Shown here: one piece after another, positions 31,387 to 40,882 of the stretch
Layout: every line of letters starts with the position of its first letter
How positions within the stretch are numbered: position 1 is the first letter of the stretch
Assembly (NCBI RefSeq): GCF_000253295.1
Contig: NC_015717.1
Location: 4,216,001 to 4,280,000, forward strand
Reading direction: 5' to 3'
Origin: Hyphomicrobium sp. MC1
Lineage (GTDB): Bacteria; Pseudomonadota; Alphaproteobacteria; Rhizobiales; Hyphomicrobiaceae
Length of the DNA: 64,000 bases
Position numbers and translations under genes: made by a program
Notes under the pieces: generated by a model
Told to the model about the DNA's origin: nothing
What the model saw: the letters and a program-made list of their open reading frames with translations, nothing else
Database searches by the model: none

Positions 31387-32013
31387 TTAGACCAGGCCAG
31401 ATTGCTTTAAATAGTTATAGGCTTGGAGGATTTCACGCAACTTTTCCTCAGACCTGCTATCGCCGCCGTTCGCATCAGGATGGTGAATTTTCACCAGCTC
31501 CTTGAAGCGCGACTTGATATCTTCACGGCTGGCATCTTCGCCGAGATCCATGACTTTGAGTGACTTGCGCTCAAGCGGCTTCAACTGGCGTTGAAACGTC
31601 GGCGCCGTGGCTGTCCGAGACGAGCGAACCTTGCGGTTCATGCGCTGCGTGCCTGCCTTGACGCGGGCGGCGGCGTCGGCGTCTTGCGAGCCATCGCGCG
31701 TGCCGTGGGCCCAGGCGTTGGCGCCGGTCTTCCAGGTCGGGCGATGGCCGGTCATGGCATCTTTGCGGAAATTGCTGACCTCGGCGTCGCTCATGCCGTC
31801 GAAATAGTTGTAGTCCTGATTGTACTGGCGGACATGATCCACGCAGAACTGGAAATATTCGCCGTCGCGGCCTCGGCCCTTTGGCGCCCTATGTACGCCG
31901 GGCTTGTCGCAACCTTTCCACTGACACACGGGCGCGTGCGTTTCCTTCTTGGCGCTCGTCTGGCGCTTCGAAGAGACGCGGATGCTATCGAAGTATTTTG
32001 ATTCCAGTTTCAT
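31387..32013 (-). CDS. J-domain (DnaJ-like) protein
   Basis: The 208-residue protein ends with a J domain (about 155-208) carrying the essential HPD motif in VKIHHPDANGGDSRSEEKL. The N-terminal part has a putative metal-binding region (CQWKGCDKPGVHRAPKGR, and a later FCVDHVRQYNQDYNYFDGM) typical of the alphaproteobacterial DnaJ-like family next to bolA and cobS. J domains stimulate DnaK ATPase; the client is unknown. ATG 32013 is chosen over the longer frame for family length. It is divergent from bolA across 152 bp. Confidence 0.85.
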   Translation of the reverse strand: MKLESKYFDSIRVSSKRQTSAKKETHAPVCQWKGCDKPGVHRAPKGRGRDGEYFQFCVDHVRQYNQDYNYFDGMSDAEVSNFRKDAMTGHRPTWKTGANAWAHGTRDGSQDADAAARVKAGTQRMNRKVRSSRTATAPTFQRQLKPLERKSLKVMDLGEDASREDIKSRFKELVKIHHPDANGGDSRSEEKLREILQAYNYLKQSGLV

Positions 32014-32165
32014 TGCATGAATTATGAGGGTTAGGCCGCGCCGAAACAAGGCGGCAAGAAAACTCTTGATTTCCGTCGTGACTGTGCAGTCAATCCATTA
32101 ATAGGCCCTTTCGTCCGTGTGCCCCATCGCACCAAAGCAGCACGAAAGACACATGAGAGAAAAAG

Positions 32166-32462
32166 ATGTCCGTTACAGGCCGACTTCGCGAAAAGCTTAT
32201 GATCGCGCTCAAACCGACACGGCTTGACATCATCAACGAGTCCGAGTTGCACGCGAGCCATCGCAATTCTCCGGGCACGGACGAGAGCCATTTTAGAATT
32301 CTTGTCGTTTCCGAGGCATTTTCCGGCAAGTCGCGCATCGAGCGGCATCGCCTTGTGAATGATCTGCTCAAAGACGAACTTGCCGGCGGCGTGCACGCGC
32401 TTGCACTTTCAACAATCGCGCCGGGCGAAGCGCTCCCCAAAACGGCTGCCTCACACGATTGA
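32166..32462 (+). CDS. bolA: BolA-family protein
   Basis: The 98-residue protein has the BolA fold: LREKLMIALKPTRLDIINES, an ESHFRILVVSEAFSGKSRIERHRLVNDLL core with the conserved His-Arg of the helix, and a C-terminal GGVHALALSTIAPGE. BolA proteins pair with monothiol glutaredoxins, bind [2Fe-2S] clusters and affect morphology and iron signalling. The start has AGAGAAAAAG upstream. It is divergent from the J-domain gene and converges with the CNNM/CBS gene after 7 bases. No CGFS-type glutaredoxin is nearby; grxC at 54823 has a CxxC site. Confidence 0.9.
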   Translation: MSVTGRLREKLMIALKPTRLDIINESELHASHRNSPGTDESHFRILVVSEAFSGKSRIERHRLVNDLLKDELAGGVHALALSTIAPGEALPKTAASHD

Positions 32463-32469
32463 ATAAGCT

Positions 32470-33777
32470 TCAGCCACTCTGCCGTGTGGCCGCCGAGCCT
32501 GAATTCGGCGGGGTTGCCGATGCGATCGGCTTGATGCGCATCGCCATGATCCGGTTGCGGCTTTTACGCAAAATCTCGAACCTGTAACCGTGGAAGGTGA
32601 ACACCTGTCCTGGCTCCGGGATCGTCTGCGCCTCGTGGATCACGAGACCCGCAACCGTCGTCGCTTCATCGTCGGGAAGATCCCAATCTAAATGGCGATT
32701 GAGATCGCGAATTGCAACGGTGCCGTCAACGTTGACGGTGCCGTCCGATTGCATGCGGATATGGCTATCGGGATTGTCGTGCTCGTCGGTGATCTGGCCG
32801 ACGATCTCTTCCAGAATGTCTTCGAGCGTGATCAGGCCCTGCACTTCGCCGTATTCGTCGACAACGAGGGCCATCTGGATCTTCTTTTTCAGAAACTGGT
32901 TGAGCTGGTCTTTCAGCGTCGTGGTGTCCGGGACGAACCAAGGCTCGGACGCTGACTTCATGATATCGAGCTTGTCGGGATCCCATCCGTCGCGCGACAG
33001 GGCCAACAGAAGGTCCTTGGTGTGCAGAACGCCGACGATATTCTCCGGCTCGTCTTTCCACAGCGGCACACGCGTATATTGGGAACGCATCAACTGATCG
33101 AGAATTTTCGCTGGCGGCTCGTCAATGTCGATGGTTTCCATCTTGGTGCGGTGAACCATGATGTCGGCGACTTGCAGATCGCGCAAATCTAGAACGCCGC
33201 CGAGCATTTCGGCGTCACCCTTGGCGACGGTGCCTTCCTTCGCCTGCAGATCAATCGTGCCGCGAATTTCTTCGTGGGCTGCAAGGATATTGGCAGCATC
33301 GTCGGCCTTTCCTGGCGTCAGGATCAGGATGTGGCGAACGATGAATTCGATGGCTTTGGTGAAGGGCGTCAGGACGTAGATCAGGCCCTGCATGGGCGGC
33401 GCAACGACAAGCGCGACGCGATCGGCATATGCGAGCGCGTAGGTCTTCGGAAGCACGGCAGCAAAGATCACGATCAGGACCGTGATGATGGCTGTCGCGT
33501 AGGCGACGCCGACCTGGCCGTAAAGATGCACGGCGATGTTGGAGGCAAGGGCTGCAGCCAGCACGTCGACGAGCGTATTGCCGAGCAGGACTGTGCCGAT
33601 CATCTTTTCGGGGCGCGACAGCACCTTATTGACGAGGGCGGCCGGAACGTTGCCGTCTTCTTCCAGCGCATGCATGCGTGCCCGCGACGCTGCCGTCAGT
33701 GCGGTCTCGCTGACGTTGAAAAACGCCGACAGAACAATCAGCAAAAGGATTGCGAGAAAGCTTATGATTACAGTCAT
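32470..33777 (-). CDS. CNNM/CBS-domain membrane protein (HlyC/CorC family)
   Basis: The 435-residue protein has an N-terminal CNNM transmembrane domain (about 1-190; first segment VIISFLAILLLIVLSAFFNVSETALTAA-type), two CBS domains (about 210-330, with MVHRTKMETIDIDEPP and ALVVDEYGEVQGLITLEDILEEI) and a C-terminal CorC/HlyC transporter-associated domain (about 345-425). Relatives are involved in Mg2+/Co2+ efflux or homeostasis; the haemolysin name is historical. It follows the aroK-aroB fusion by 79 bases on the same strand and may be co-transcribed. Confidence 0.87.
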   Translation of the reverse strand: MTVIISFLAILLLIVLSAFFNVSETALTAASRARMHALEEDGNVPAALVNKVLSRPEKMIGTVLLGNTLVDVLAAALASNIAVHLYGQVGVAYATAIITVLIVIFAAVLPKTYALAYADRVALVVAPPMQGLIYVLTPFTKAIEFIVRHILILTPGKADDAANILAAHEEIRGTIDLQAKEGTVAKGDAEMLGGVLDLRDLQVADIMVHRTKMETIDIDEPPAKILDQLMRSQYTRVPLWKDEPENIVGVLHTKDLLLALSRDGWDPDKLDIMKSASEPWFVPDTTTLKDQLNQFLKKKIQMALVVDEYGEVQGLITLEDILEEIVGQITDEHDNPDSHIRMQSDGTVNVDGTVAIRDLNRHLDWDLPDDEATTVAGLVIHEAQTIPEPGQVFTFHGYRFEILRKSRNRIMAMRIKPIASATPPNSGSAATRQSG

Positions 33778-33856
33778 CGGGGGTAATGGTGTCCGCTATT
33801 CCTGCCCAGGGGAGGCAGCAATCTAGCACAGATCCAGGGCAGAGACTTAATATGCT

Positions 33857-35623
33857 CTAGCGACTGATTTCCCGGCCGAGGAAGGCCAGGACGGTTTCCG
33901 GTGCGACGTCGCGAGTGACGAAAGCCTGACCGATGTCACGAACAAGAATGAACGTCAGCTTTCCGGCTTTAACTTTCTTGTCCTGACCCATCAGGCGCAG
34001 CAATTCGGCAGCATCGGCATTGCCGCCGGGAATATCGGCGATTCGCGTCGGTAGGCCGACGGCTTTCAGATGGTTGGTGACGCGGGCGCTGGTGCCGGCA
34101 GGACAAAGGCCCAGCTCTTCCGATAGACGAAAAGCCATGCACATGCCGATGGCCACGCCTTCGCCGTGCAGCAGGCGGTCGGAGTAGCCGGTCCAGGCTT
34201 CCAATGCGTGACCGAACGTGTGGCCGAGGTTGAGGAGCGCGCGGTCGCCGGTCTCCGTTTCGTCGCGGGCGACGATTGCGGCCTTGGCGGCGACGCTCGT
34301 TTCGATGGCCGTCGTCAACGCCGGACCGTTGTTGCCGAAGACCGACTGCCAATGCGCCTCAAGCCAGGAGAAGAACTCGGCGTCACCGAGCAGGCCATAC
34401 TTGGCGACCTCGGCGTATCCGGCTCGCATCTCGCGCGCGGGTAGTGTCGTCAGCACGGACGTATCGGCGATGACGAGGCTCGGCTGATGGAAAACGCCGA
34501 TGAGGTTCTTGCCTTGCGGCGTGTTGATGCCGGTCTTGCCGCCAACGGAGCTATCGACCTGCGCGAGAAGGGACGTCGGAATCTGAACGAAGCGGACGCC
34601 ACGGCGCAAGATGCCGGCGGCAAAGCCCGCGAGATCACCGATCACACCGCCACCAAATGGCACAACAAGGTCACCGCGTTCGAGGCCAAGCTCCAGGAGA
34701 CGCTCGGACAGGTCTGCGAGATTGCGAAAGCTCTTCGTCGCCTCGCCCGGTTTCATGACGACCGAACCGGCGAACAGGCCTTCGGCCTTGAGGCTATTTT
34801 CAAGCGTCGCAAGATGGTGGCGCGCCACGTTCTCGTCCGTCACGACACCGCATTTGACGGGGCCGAAGCGCGCCTTGATGAGCGCGCCGGCGTCGCGAAG
34901 AACGCCGCGTGTGATCAAAACATCGTAAGAGCGGTCGCCAAGCTCGACATGAACGGTCTTGGAGGGGTTAGCCTCAAGCGTCGTGGGCGGCGCGCCGTCT
35001 GCGCCGGTCGCGAGCCGGGTGATGATTTCGTTGACGATGATGTCGTGTGGTTCGTCGCGGCTTTCGACTGTCATATCGGCTTCTGCATAAATCGGGTAAC
35101 GCGCTTCAATCAACTTCTGCATCGTGGCTTCCGGATTGCCACCGCGCAGCAGGGGCCGGGTGTCACGCTTCATGACACGGCGCATCAGTACGGGCAATTC
35201 GGCACGCAACCAGATGGAAAAAGCGGTGTCCTTAACGCGTTTGCGGGTTTCGGCGTGAATGAAGGCACCGCCGCCGGTTGCAAGCACCTGTGCGCCGTTG
35301 CCAAGCAGGCGGGCGATGACCTTGCGCTCCCCATCCCGGAAATGCTCTTCGCCGTGGTCGGTGAAAATATCGTTGATCGTCTTGGCGGCCGCGCGCTCGA
35401 TTTCTTCGTCGGCATCGACGAACGGCAGACTGAGCTTAAACGCCAGGCGCTTGCCGACCGACGACTTGCCGCAACCCATAAGGCCGACGAGCACAATCGG
35501 GCGCTTGCCGATGCGCTTCTTCGCAAGGTCTATGGCTTCCGCTTCCGTCATGGGGGTCTCGACGCCGATATCTACGGCGAATCGGTTAGCTTCGGGCAGA
35601 CTGTCTCGTAGCGGAAAGGTCAT
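33857..35623 (-). CDS. aroKB: Fused shikimate kinase / 3-dehydroquinate synthase
   Basis: One continuous frame of 588 residues encodes two shikimate-pathway enzymes. Residues about 40-205 are shikimate kinase, with P-loop GLMGCGKS (47-54), the DADEEIE region and GGGAFIHAETR. Residues about 222-588 are 3-dehydroquinate synthase, with the NAD-binding GGGVIGDLAGF, the PTSLLAQVDSSVGGKTGIN active-site segment and the Zn ligands in LNLGHTFGHALE. The kinase acts two steps after the synthase product is dehydrated and reduced, so the fusion does not link consecutive steps. No frameshift was seen. Met25 is another possible start. It is divergent from a small membrane protein gene. Confidence 0.93.
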   Translation of the reverse strand: MTFPLRDSLPEANRFAVDIGVETPMTEAEAIDLAKKRIGKRPIVLVGLMGCGKSSVGKRLAFKLSLPFVDADEEIERAAAKTINDIFTDHGEEHFRDGERKVIARLLGNGAQVLATGGGAFIHAETRKRVKDTAFSIWLRAELPVLMRRVMKRDTRPLLRGGNPEATMQKLIEARYPIYAEADMTVESRDEPHDIIVNEIITRLATGADGAPPTTLEANPSKTVHVELGDRSYDVLITRGVLRDAGALIKARFGPVKCGVVTDENVARHHLATLENSLKAEGLFAGSVVMKPGEATKSFRNLADLSERLLELGLERGDLVVPFGGGVIGDLAGFAAGILRRGVRFVQIPTSLLAQVDSSVGGKTGINTPQGKNLIGVFHQPSLVIADTSVLTTLPAREMRAGYAEVAKYGLLGDAEFFSWLEAHWQSVFGNNGPALTTAIETSVAAKAAIVARDETETGDRALLNLGHTFGHALEAWTGYSDRLLHGEGVAIGMCMAFRLSEELGLCPAGTSARVTNHLKAVGLPTRIADIPGGNADAAELLRLMGQDKKVKAGKLTFILVRDIGQAFVTRDVAPETVLAFLGREISR

Positions 35624-35801
35624 TTCCGCGCCCTCATGCCATGAACCAAAATCGTTCGCAAATTGGAACCATACTTCAGGCCTGCCGTGGATCGGAAACC
35701 GACGCCGTTTCGACGCAAGGGGGGTTCCGTTAAAATGCCAATCCGAGTCATAATCACGCCATCAAGGGTGCTCACCTAAAAGGCCGGAACGGGGTAAAGA
35801 A

Positions 35802-35945
35802 ATGCCGAGCCTTTTCCGGCTATTGTTCGTACTTTGCGCATTCGCGGCTGCGGTTTTCGGCGGTCTCTATGTGCTCGCGACACGCTTCGAGCCGGAGCAG
35901 CAGATGATCAGCAAGCCCGTGCCAGACGTGAAAATCCGGCGGTAG
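35802..35945 (+). CDS. 47-residue single-pass membrane protein
   Basis: A short open frame of 47 codons begins at ATG 35802, with GGGGTAAAG nine bases upstream. Residues about 4-26 (LFRLLFVLCAFAAAVFGGLY) form one membrane segment, followed by a short hydrophilic end (EPEQQMISKPVPDVKIRR). The following 636-residue gene starts 4 bases after its stop, so they look co-transcribed. Such tiny proteins are sometimes annotated as histidine kinase by error; there is no kinase domain. I believe similar proteins occur upstream of xerD in related bacteria. Function unknown. Confidence 0.65.
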   Translation: MPSLFRLLFVLCAFAAAVFGGLYVLATRFEPEQQMISKPVPDVKIRR

Positions 35946-35949
35946 AGCC

Positions 35950-37860
35950 ATGGTGCATACACACCGAAAGACGATAGCGGCGGCGCGCAGCGTTGTGCTC
36001 GCCGGTTTTTTGCCGATCGCTATTGCCGCCGCGGCGCGGCCGGCGAGCGCACAAGACGATTCCTATGCCGCGCCAGCGACGAGCAGCCGGAAAAAGCCGG
36101 CGCACGACGACGCTTATTCACCTCCACCCGACAAGCGCAGCTATCTGCAGCCGCTGGGCTCGCCCTCTGGCGGCGGGGACGACGATATGTGGTCGCGGCC
36201 CTCCGGTGGCGGGGGAAATTCCGGTTCCATGCCCGGCTTCCCGTCCAGCCCAAGCCGGTCGTCTGGCTCGGGTTCGGGCAATTCGGTGATGCGCGATGCT
36301 ATTCCGCCGGCCGTGGACAAGGGCAGTCTCGCTCCCGTGATGTCGAATGACGGCTCAGGACTGCCGTACGAGCTTTGGGGGGGCATGGACGTCGCCGCGC
36401 TGGAAAAGCTGATCGCGACGATTGAAATTCCGCCGCGCTCGCCCGTTCTGCACGATCTCTGGAAAAGGCTCATTACGTCGCCGTCGGGCGATGGCTCGAA
36501 CTCCAACTTTATGGCGCTCCGGCTCGAAGCGCTCTACCGCTCGGGCTTGGCGCGTGCCGCCGCAGCCGAAATCGCCAAGCAACCGCCGGGGGACAATCCG
36601 CTGCTGGTGTCGCTCGAAGCCCGCAACGAGCTGGCGGCCGGGCATCCGGACAAGGCATGCCAACTGGTTGCGCAATCGGCCAAGTTAAAAGGTGCGATCC
36701 CGGCGCGCCTCAAAGGCCAAGTCATCCTGATGGCTGGGTATTGCTCCGAATCTCAAGGCGACAAGTCGGCGGCGGGACTGGCGGCCGACATGGCGCGTGA
36801 GGAAGGCGTCGAGACATCGCCCGGCCTCGAAGCGCTCGATGCATTCTCGATCGGGTCCAAGCCGCGCTACACGCAAGTCAAACAAATCACGCTGCTTGAC
36901 TATCGGATTGCCGAAAAGGTCGGCGGCCTACCGCACAAACTCGTGTTGGAAAAGGGCGAGCCAGCTCTGCTCGTGGCGCTGGCTACCGATCATTCAACCC
37001 CCGTCGACCTCGGATTCCCGGCAACTGAAGCGGCGGCGCGTCTCAATGCGCTGACGCCGCAAATGCTGGCGGGGATCTATCGCGTCAACGCCCAAAGGGT
37101 GCCGCCCGACGACTTGCTATCCGGCCGAGGTCCGCAAGGCGTCGCCAGGCGTGCTGCACTGTTCAAGGCCGCCGAAGACGAGCGGACGCCCGCGCGCAAA
37201 GCGCGGCTCATCCGTGCTTTCCTGGATGACATGAAGCACGAAGGCCTCGGCATGATCGGCGCAAAAATGATTGCCCAAGCGACCGCAGATTTGCAACCGG
37301 CTCCGGAAGTGAGCTGGTTTGCCGAAACCGGCGTCGAAATCGGCTTGGCGTCTGGCCATTTCGACATGGCGCGTAACTGGATTCAGATCGCCGATCAATC
37401 GGGGGGACCAGGTCTTGGCCACTGGCGCGCACTCATCGACATCGCCGATCCGCATGATCCGAACCGAGGGCAGAGCTTCTCCGCGCTGGAGAATTACGCC
37501 GCCAACGGACGGTTTCCGCCTGCGGCTCTATATCGGCTGACGACCGTGATGGAAGCGCTCGATTACCTCGTGCCCATTCCCCTCTGGCAGGCGGCCAATA
37601 CGATTTCACAGCCGACGGGCGGCTATCTTCCCGAAACCGGCGTGCTGACCGAGTTGCAGATCGCTTCGAAGAAACAGGAATTCGGCCATACGGTGCTGCT
37701 CGTCATGAAGGCGCTCGGCCCGAACGGCGCGGCCGACGCCAATCTGATCGCACTCGGCGACAGCATCCGGGCGTTGAAGCGCGCCGGACTTGAGGCCGAC
37801 GCGCGGCGCCTCGGGCTCGAAGCCCTGCTGCCGACGTGGCCGCGTACCGAGACGAATTGA
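35950..37860 (+). CDS. Exported protein of unknown function, upstream of xerD
   Basis: The 636-residue product has a signal-like N-terminus (VVLAGFLPIAIAAAARPASA), a Ser/Gly/Pro-rich low-complexity region (about 40-115) and a long helical, Ala/Leu-rich body (about 130-630). The body suggests repeated helix pairs of the TPR/SEL1 type, for example LRLEALYRSGLARAAAAEIAK and SLEARNELAAGHPDKACQLVA. No catalytic motif is visible. The start lies four bases after the small membrane gene, and the stop is nine bases before xerD, so three genes form an apparent operon. I do not recognise a named family; a periplasmic scaffold is a guess. Confidence 0.7.
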   Translation: MVHTHRKTIAAARSVVLAGFLPIAIAAAARPASAQDDSYAAPATSSRKKPAHDDAYSPPPDKRSYLQPLGSPSGGGDDDMWSRPSGGGGNSGSMPGFPSSPSRSSGSGSGNSVMRDAIPPAVDKGSLAPVMSNDGSGLPYELWGGMDVAALEKLIATIEIPPRSPVLHDLWKRLITSPSGDGSNSNFMALRLEALYRSGLARAAAAEIAKQPPGDNPLLVSLEARNELAAGHPDKACQLVAQSAKLKGAIPARLKGQVILMAGYCSESQGDKSAAGLAADMAREEGVETSPGLEALDAFSIGSKPRYTQVKQITLLDYRIAEKVGGLPHKLVLEKGEPALLVALATDHSTPVDLGFPATEAAARLNALTPQMLAGIYRVNAQRVPPDDLLSGRGPQGVARRAALFKAAEDERTPARKARLIRAFLDDMKHEGLGMIGAKMIAQATADLQPAPEVSWFAETGVEIGLASGHFDMARNWIQIADQSGGPGLGHWRALIDIADPHDPNRGQSFSALENYAANGRFPPAALYRLTTVMEALDYLVPIPLWQAANTISQPTGGYLPETGVLTELQIASKKQEFGHTVLLVMKALGPNGAADANLIALGDSIRALKRAGLEADARRLGLEALLPTWPRTETN

Positions 37861-37869
37861 GGGGCGGCC

Positions 37870-38802
37870 ATGACGTCTGCCGCGGTGCGCGATACCGACG
37901 TCGCGGATTTTCTCGCGATGCTGTCGGCCGAGCGCGGCGCTTCACCCAACACGATTGAGGCTTATGCCGCCGATCTTGAAGGCTTCCTCAGTTTCTTGCC
38001 GGGCCGGGGCGTTATGCCGAGGCATGCGACCTCGGACGACGTTCAAGCCTATCTCGGCCATCTGGCCAGCGAAGGACAAGCGCCGACGTCGCGGGCGCGG
38101 CGGCTTTCGGCCATCAAGCAATTCTATCGGTTTCTTCTGGCGGAAGACGCTATTGCACTCGATCCGACATCCGGACTGCAAGGCCCCAAGAAACAGCGCG
38201 CGCTGCCGAAGGTCCTGAGCATCGCCGAGGTCGACAGACTGCTGGAGACCTCGCAAAGGCAATGCGAGGGCTTGGAAGGGCATGCCTTATTTCGCGCACT
38301 GCGGTTTCACTGCCTGCTTGAGCTTCTTTACGCGACCGGAATGCGCGTCTCGGAGCTTGTTGGCCTGCCGCGAAGCGTGCTTCGCGGCGATACGCGCGTT
38401 CTGACCATCAAGGGTAAAGGCGGACGAGAACGGATGGTGCCCTTGAACGCCGCCGCGCGCGAAGCGCTGGACGCCTTCCTCGGCGTATCCGGCCGGTTCG
38501 ACCATTCGGAATGGCTGTTTCCTTCGAAGGCGGCGCTTGGACATGTGACGCGGCAAGGTTTCGCACAGGACCTGAAAGACGTGGCCATCGCGGCGGATAT
38601 CGCGCCCGAACGCGTTTCACCTCATGTCCTGCGCCACGCGTTCGCCAGCCATCTGCTCGACCGCGGCGCGGATCTGCGCGCGGTTCAGCAACTGCTCGGC
38701 CATGCTGACATTTCGACCACGGAGATCTATACGCATGTGTTGCAAGAGCGACTGAAGGCGCTCGTCAATGCGCATCACCCGCTCGCCAAGAACAAGACGT
38801 AG
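37870..38802 (+). CDS. xerD: Tyrosine recombinase XerD
   Basis: The 310-residue protein has the N-terminal SAM-like DNA-binding domain (about 10-95) and a C-terminal catalytic domain. The residues line up as Arg159 (ATGMRVSEL), Lys183 (KGKGGRER), His252 and Arg255 (PHVLRHAFASHLL), His278 (LLGHADIST) and Tyr287 (EIYTHV). This is the complete tyrosine-recombinase set. The protein resolves chromosome dimers at dif with XerC and FtsK. The length and the RxxxxHxxR pattern match XerD rather than a phage integrase, and no attachment-site repeat or phage gene is nearby. Confidence 0.92.
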   Translation: MTSAAVRDTDVADFLAMLSAERGASPNTIEAYAADLEGFLSFLPGRGVMPRHATSDDVQAYLGHLASEGQAPTSRARRLSAIKQFYRFLLAEDAIALDPTSGLQGPKKQRALPKVLSIAEVDRLLETSQRQCEGLEGHALFRALRFHCLLELLYATGMRVSELVGLPRSVLRGDTRVLTIKGKGGRERMVPLNAAAREALDAFLGVSGRFDHSEWLFPSKAALGHVTRQGFAQDLKDVAIAADIAPERVSPHVLRHAFASHLLDRGADLRAVQQLLGHADISTTEIYTHVLQERLKALVNAHHPLAKNKT

Positions 38803-39213
38803 CGCGCCAGGGCTCTAATGCCTTAAAGCGCCGACCGCATGGGAGACGCCAGTGAGCCGCCTCGACCGGACCTGCCATCGTGCCGCTGCGTCAGCGTCGA
38901 AACCCGCGACACGTTTTTCGCCACTGGTATCAACCGTAGCGATCGCGCGCAGATCTTCTATAAACGCTGATCGCGTCCTGCCGCGGCGTTTCCAGACGTC
39001 GGCGCGCGCGAACGTGCTTGACGCCGCCATAACGGGATCGCGGCGCCACGCACGGGGGGCACGAGCAAAGCGAGGGTGCTATTTTGCGAACGGGAGCGGA
39101 CCGATGGACATCAGAAAATTCCGTCCGGCCATTCGAAGACCGATGCCGACCTTGGTCGCCGCGGCGCCCCCTGAGCGAACCGGCACAATGACGAGCGTTG
39201 CGAAAGGCGCTTG
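38803..39213. other. 411-bp gap between xerD and the POT gene
   Basis: A plus-strand open frame of 120 codons (38852-39214) lies here. Its Arg/Ala-rich composition, lack of family resemblance and absent ribosome-binding site argue against a gene. No terminator with a T-run or promoter pair was identified by eye. The POT promoter must lie here. Confidence 0.4.
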
Positions 39214-40746
39214 ATGTCGTCGCATAACAACCAGGGCGCTCCCGCCGGATTTCTGGCATCAATCCTACCGGCCGCGCGCGGCTCGTGGCTTGGACTTGGT
39301 TCACATCCACAGGGGCTCTCAACCCTCTATTTTACTGAGTTGTGGGAGCGTTTTTCCTATTACGGCATGCGCGCCCTGCTCGTGCTGTTCATGGTCGCGC
39401 CGGTTTCGCAAGGCGGCCTCGGCTTCCCGACGCCATCAGCCGGAAGCATCTACGGCACGTACGGCATGGCGGTCTATCTGCTGGCTTTGCCCGGCGGCTT
39501 TATCGCCGACCGCATCATCGGGGCGAAGCGTTCCGTGCTGATCGGGGGGACGACGATCGCAGCCGGGCATTACGCGCTGGCGTGGCCATCGCTGACGACG
39601 TTCTATATCGGCCTGGCGCTTATCGCGATCGGAACGGGGCTTTTCAAGCCGAACATCTCGGCCCTCGTCGGCGCGCTCTACAGCCGCGACGATGACCGCC
39701 GCGATGCGGGGTTCTCGCTGTTCTATATGGGCATCAACGTCGGCGCGTTCCTGGCTCCGCTCGTCACCGGCTTTCTGGCCCAGAGCAGCGTCTTCAAGGA
39801 CTGGCTTTCGGCGATGGGTTTCGACCCGACGCAAAGCTGGCATTGGGGCTTTGGTGCTGCCGGCGTCGGCATGACCATCTCGATGGTTCTGTTTGCGCGG
39901 AACATGCGCCATCTCAAAGACCCCGGCGTGGTCGCCAGTGAAACATCATCCTCTTTCCGCCAGCAGGCGGGTTATATGGCGGCTGTAACCCTCGGCTTGC
40001 TAGCACTGGCGTTTCTTTCCGATGTGAATGGCTTCCGCTGGCTCCGCTGGTTCTTCATCATCATTCCGCTGGTCGGCATTGCTTACGGTGCGACACGTCA
40101 GAACGCCGATGCGCATCGCATGGCCGCAGTCGGCGTCTACTTTCTCGCCGCCATGATTTTCTGGGCAATTTTCGAGCAGGCCGGGACGACGCTCTCGCTT
40201 TTTGCCGATACGCTGACGCGCAACGAATTCATCGGCATGCCCTTCCCGTCGTCCTGGTTTCAATCCGCTAACCCGATCTTCGTCATTATGCTGACACCGT
40301 TCGTCGCGGCGCTCTGGATGCGGCTTGGCGCGCATCAGCCGTCGTCGCCCGTCAAATTCGGGCTTGGACTAACGTTTCTTGCCGCGTCTTTCCTGCTGAT
40401 GGTTCCGGCCGCCAACTATGCCGCCGACGGGCGCGTGTCGCCGATGTGGCTGCTCGGTCTCTATTTCCTATTTACGGTCGGCGAGCTGATGCTGAGCCCG
40501 GTCGGACTTTCGACGATGACGCGGATTGCGCCGCAGAAAATGTCCGGACAGGTGCTCGGGCTCTGGTTCCTTGCGACGGCATTCGGCGATAAAATCGCGG
40601 GCGACATCGGTGGCGCCTTCACGACCAGCGACCCGGATGCGCTCGCGCTTTCGTTCCTGGCGCAGGCCGGCTTGGTTGCAGCAGCGGCGGCCCTTATGTT
40701 CGCCGTTGCGCCTATTGTCAGGCGGCTCTCGGAAGGCGAAAGTTAA
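39214..40746 (+). CDS. Proton-dependent oligopeptide (POT) transporter
   Basis: The 510-residue membrane protein has the POT/PTR signature ELWERFSYYGMRALLVLF near the N-terminus, containing the ExxER proton-coupling motif. The second signature is FSLFYMGINVGAFLAPLV. Around 12 to 14 hydrophobic segments follow. It imports di- and tripeptides with protons across the inner membrane. The ATG at 39214 overlaps the preceding dubious frame by one base; AAAGG lies upstream. No peptidase gene is adjacent. It is followed after 136 bases by accA. Peptide preference is not deducible. Confidence 0.92.
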   Translation: MSSHNNQGAPAGFLASILPAARGSWLGLGSHPQGLSTLYFTELWERFSYYGMRALLVLFMVAPVSQGGLGFPTPSAGSIYGTYGMAVYLLALPGGFIADRIIGAKRSVLIGGTTIAAGHYALAWPSLTTFYIGLALIAIGTGLFKPNISALVGALYSRDDDRRDAGFSLFYMGINVGAFLAPLVTGFLAQSSVFKDWLSAMGFDPTQSWHWGFGAAGVGMTISMVLFARNMRHLKDPGVVASETSSSFRQQAGYMAAVTLGLLALAFLSDVNGFRWLRWFFIIIPLVGIAYGATRQNADAHRMAAVGVYFLAAMIFWAIFEQAGTTLSLFADTLTRNEFIGMPFPSSWFQSANPIFVIMLTPFVAALWMRLGAHQPSSPVKFGLGLTFLAASFLLMVPAANYAADGRVSPMWLLGLYFLFTVGELMLSPVGLSTMTRIAPQKMSGQVLGLWFLATAFGDKIAGDIGGAFTTSDPDALALSFLAQAGLVAAAAALMFAVAPIVRRLSEGES

Positions 40747-40882
40747 GCATTCACAACGCTGGTTACGCCTAGACAGCGGTCGGGAAGGTCTGTCGCCTTG
40801 ACACCCGAAGCCAGCCATGGCGAATGTCGCGCGTGAAGCGGCTAGGCCGCACGCTTCAGTTGCACAGTCAGGAAAGCTTTCA

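Noticed and set aside
37870..38802. XerD as a phage or integrative-element integrase
   Set aside because: Length and neighbours match chromosomal XerD; there is no tRNA-adjacent direct repeat, excisionase or phage gene, and the tRNA-Arg is 20 kb away.
38852..39214. 120-codon frame before the POT gene
   Set aside because: No ribosome-binding site, Arg/Ala-rich composition and no family resemblance; its overlap with the POT start looks incidental.
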